Assembly (NCBI RefSeq): GCF_033115175.1
Contig: NC_084830.1
Span: 44,771,409-44,835,408, forward strand
Origin: Lepus europaeus
Lineage: Eukaryota > Chordata > Mammalia > Lagomorpha > Leporidae
Direction: 5' to 3'
Length of the DNA: 64,000 nt
Shown: positions 61,913-64,000 of the stretch, in pieces
How the letters are laid out: each line of letters opens with the position of its first letter
Position numbering within the stretch: the stretch's first letter is position 1
Position numbers and translations under genes: made by a program
Notes under the pieces: generated by a model
The model's database searches: none
Seen by the model: the letters and a program-made list of their open reading frames with translations, nothing else
What the model was told of the DNA's origin: nothing

Positions 61913-62238
61913 ACAGGCAGAGTGGACAGTGAGAGAGAGAGACAGAGAGAAAGGTCTTCCTTTGCCATTGGTTCACCCTCCAATGGCCGCCGCGGTTGGT
62001 GCGCTGCGGCCAGCGCACCGCACTGATCCGATGGCAGGAGCCAGGTGCTTCTCCTGGTCTCCCATGGGGTGCAGGGCCCAAGGACTTGGGCCATCCTCCA
62101 CTGCACTCCCTGGCCACAGCAGAGAGCTGGCCTGGAAGAGGGGCATCCGGGACAGGACCGGTGCCCTGACCGGGACTAGAACCCGGTGTGCCGGCGCCGC
62201 AAGGCGGAGGATTAGCCTAGTGAGCCACGGCGCCAGCC
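61877..62238 (-). repeat. Young CSINE2, reverse
   Basis: T run of about 31, GACAGGCAGAGTGGACAGTG; right end GCCACGGCGCCAGCC. GTTT-repeat flanks on both sides suggest a duplicated T-rich target shared with the next CSINE. Confidence 0.9.
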
Positions 62239-62555
62239 TATGTTTGTTTGTTTTTAAAAGAGGGAGACAGAGACACAGAGAGAGACAGAGAGATCTTCCA
62301 TCTGCTAGTTCACTCCCCAGATGGCTGCAACAGCCAGGGTTGGGCCAGGCTAAAGCCAGGAGCCAGGAATTTCATCTGGGTCTCCCACATGGGTGCAGGG
62401 GCCCAAGGACTTGGGCCATTCTCTGCTGCTTTCCCAGGCACATTAGCAGGGAGCTGGATTGGAAGTGGAGCAGCCAGGACATGAACCAACACCCAAATGG
62501 GATGTCGGCACCACAGGTGCAGCTTTACCCAGTATGCCACAGTGCCAGGCCCAGT
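62239..62555 (-). repeat. CSINE, reverse
   Basis: Starts in TTTTTAAAAGAGGGAGACAG; right end TATGCCACAGTGCCAGGCCC. Confidence 0.85.
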
Positions 62556-62709
62556 TTGTATTAAGGAACATATTTGTATTATGTATATAATTTTCATAAT
62601 GAAGAAATGAAAGGTTTTGAGCTCCATAAGGAAACATACCAAGAAAGGGAAAAGCATACAATACTCTTGAAAGGAAAAACAATGAGAAGATGCCAATTTG
62701 TCCAGTCTA

Positions 62710-63035
62710 CAGGCAGAGTGGACAGTGAGAGAGAGAGAGACAGAGAGAAAGGCCTTCCTTCACCGTTGGTTCACCCTCCAACGGCCGCTGTGGCCGGCGC
62801 GCTGCAGCTGGCGCACCACGCTGATCCGAAGGCAGGAGCCAGGTGCCTCTCCCGGTCTCCCATGTGGGTGCAGTGCCCAAGGACTTGGGCCATTCTCCAC
62901 TGCACTCCCGGGCCAGAGCAGAGAGCTGGACTGGAAGAGGGGCAACTGGGACAGAATCCGGCGCCCCAACTGGGACTAGAACCCAGAGTGCCAGCGCCGC
63001 AGGCAGAGGATTAGCCTATTGAGCCGCGGCGCCCA
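62710..63035 (-). repeat. CSINE2 without A tail
   Basis: Begins abruptly at CAGGCAGAGTGGACAGTGAG with none of the T run or TTGA that precede this motif in the other CSINE2 copies. The right end GAGCCGCGGCGCCC is complete. CCAGTC occurs at 62702-62707 and 63036-63041, a possible short duplication. Confidence 0.88.
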
Positions 63036-63044
63036 CCAGTCATG

Positions 63045-63440
63045 GAAATCTTAAACACATAAAAGTGGACAGAGCAGTAGAGCAAATTCACGTGAAGATT
63101 CAAGAGAATCAATCCATGGCTGCTCTTCTCTCTTCTGTACCCCACCTCCAGATTCTCATCCCATGGTACTTTAATGCAAACCCCAGACATTATGTCATCT
63201 TATCCATGTTTCATAATGTAGCTTTAAAAACCAGGACTCTTTAAAAAAAAAAAAAAACATAACTGCATTAACCATAATCACATAAAGAGGCACTGAAAAG
63301 AACTGTCATTTGGAAACTATCTCAAACTTAGAAAAAACTGCAAACATAGTGACACCTACATGCTCTTTACCCAATTCACCTAATTGTTAGCATTTTACTG
63401 CATTTTCTTGATTATTCGGTCATCTCTCAATTATTTGAGA
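63045..63440 (+). repeat. Ancient LINE-type fragment
   Basis: tttaatgcaaaccccagaca, then ttatgtcatcttatccatgt and a later cataactgcattaaccataa resemble the 3' region of an old L1; assignment uncertain. Confidence 0.35.
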
Positions 63441-63580
63441 GCAAATTATCTATGTCCTGATTTTTGTCCCTTAAATACACTGTGAGCTTCTTAAGGAAAA
63501 GGATAGTCTCTTAAAAAACAAACAAACAAAAAAAAAAAGGAGGGCGGCATAGTTATAGACATCATAAATGTCATTGATAC

Positions 63581-63911
63581 CTTTTTAAAATTTTTATTTA
63601 TTTATTTGAAAGGCAGAGTTACAGACAGTGAGAAGGAGAGACAGAGAGAAAGGTCTTCCTTCCGTTGGTTCACTCCCCAGATGGCTACAACACCTGGAGC
63701 TGTGCCAATCCAAAGCCAGGAGCCAGATGCTTCCTCCTGGTCTCCCATGCAGGTGCAGGGTCCCAAGTACTTGGGCCATCCTCCACTGCTTTCCCAGGCC
63801 ACAGCAGAGAGCTGGACTGGAAGAGGGGCAGCCGGGACTACAACTGGCATCCGTATGGGATGCCGGTACTTCAGGTGGAGGATTAACCTACGGTACCATA
63901 GTGCTGGCCCC
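63581..63911 (-). repeat. CSINE, reverse
   Basis: Flanks CATTGATAC at 63572-63580 and 63912-63920 are identical; right end TACCATAGTGCTGGCCCC. Confidence 0.9.
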
Positions 63912-64000
63912 CATTGATACACTTTTAATAATCTATTACCCATACTCTAATCTTGTCAGTCGATCTAATAATGTTCTTTACAACATTTTCCACCAACCAG

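Larger units (their letters stand above)
26836..64000 (-). other. MATN2: MATN2 (matrilin-2) gene, 3' portion
   Basis: Secreted extracellular-matrix adaptor that oligomerises through a C-terminal coiled coil and links matrix fibrils. Thirteen coding exons are present in minus-strand order: EGF 4 (60999-61121), EGF 5 (56365-56487), EGF 6 (53583-53705), EGF 7 (53272-53394), EGF 8 (41206-41328), EGF 9 (39700-39822), EGF 10 (37417-37539), VWA2 (34310-34723 and 31668-31820), unique region (30667-30738, 29575-29709), Cys motif and coiled coil (29108-29206, 27201-27256). They join in one frame with phase-1 introns throughout and encode close to 600 of the roughly 956 residues of the human protein. 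EGF numbering is from the human order. Signal peptide, VWA1 and EGF 1-3 are beyond the right end. The largest intron here is about 11.9 kb, between EGF 7 and 8. Confidence 0.96.

Noticed and set aside
61929-62564. A 211-codon open frame at the right end
   Set aside because: It runs through two adjacent CSINEs; the same peptide phrases recur in frames over other CSINE copies.
61122-64000. MATN2 EGF repeat 3
   Set aside because: Searched the minus strand for a six-cysteine, 123-nt phase-1 exon; none found, so it lies beyond the window.

Overview
This is a vertebrate nuclear window, almost certainly lagomorph (rabbit, Oryctolagus, or a close relative). The clue is more than 50 copies of the lagomorph C-repeat SINE family (CSINE), from decayed copies to young CSINE2 copies with long A tails and perfect target-site duplications. 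The gene order matches the mammalian interval that in human lies on chromosome 8q22: ERICH5, RPL30, MATN2. Exons were recognised by translation, splice sites and codon phase. Most open frames in the window are chance frames in SINEs or CpG-rich DNA.

Layout: (1) 1-5439 is the first part of ERICH5 intron 1 on the minus strand, full of repeats. ERICH5 coding exon 1 is at 5440-5497 inside a CpG island; the rest of the gene lies beyond the left end. (2) 5.9-17.9 kb is intergenic and extremely SINE-rich, with ancient L1 and MLT1-type LTR pieces and two tiny U6 snRNA-derived insertions. (3) 17.9-21.2 kb holds RPL30 on the plus strand: CpG-island promoter, pyrimidine-rich start, five exons, an intact 115-residue reading frame, and a good candidate for the intronic H/ACA snoRNA (SNORA72) in the last intron. 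(4) 21.2-26.8 kb is the gap between the convergent 3' ends of RPL30 and MATN2, and contains a perfect CTCF-core match. (5) 26.8 kb to the right end is the 3' two thirds of MATN2 (matrilin-2) on the minus strand: EGF repeats 4-10, the second von Willebrand A domain, the unique segment and the C-terminal coiled coil. The signal peptide, first VWA domain and EGF 1-3 are outside the window.

All MATN2 splice junctions in the window are phase 1 and join into one open frame. The final intron is a minor-spliceosome (U12-type) AT-AC intron with a textbook branch site. The exon of the unique segment carries an internal 3' splice site whose use would remove exactly 19 codons, the size of the known matrilin-2 isoform difference.

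The most unusual observations are two independent, poly(A)-less insertions of the first 38 nt of U6 snRNA, each flanked by a target-site duplication and both ending at the same U6 nucleotide; a CSINE2 copy without its A tail; and the near-CTCF motif in the CSINE consensus. I found no operon, CRISPR array or undescribed protein system; this is an ordinary mammalian locus with some informative retroposition and splicing details.
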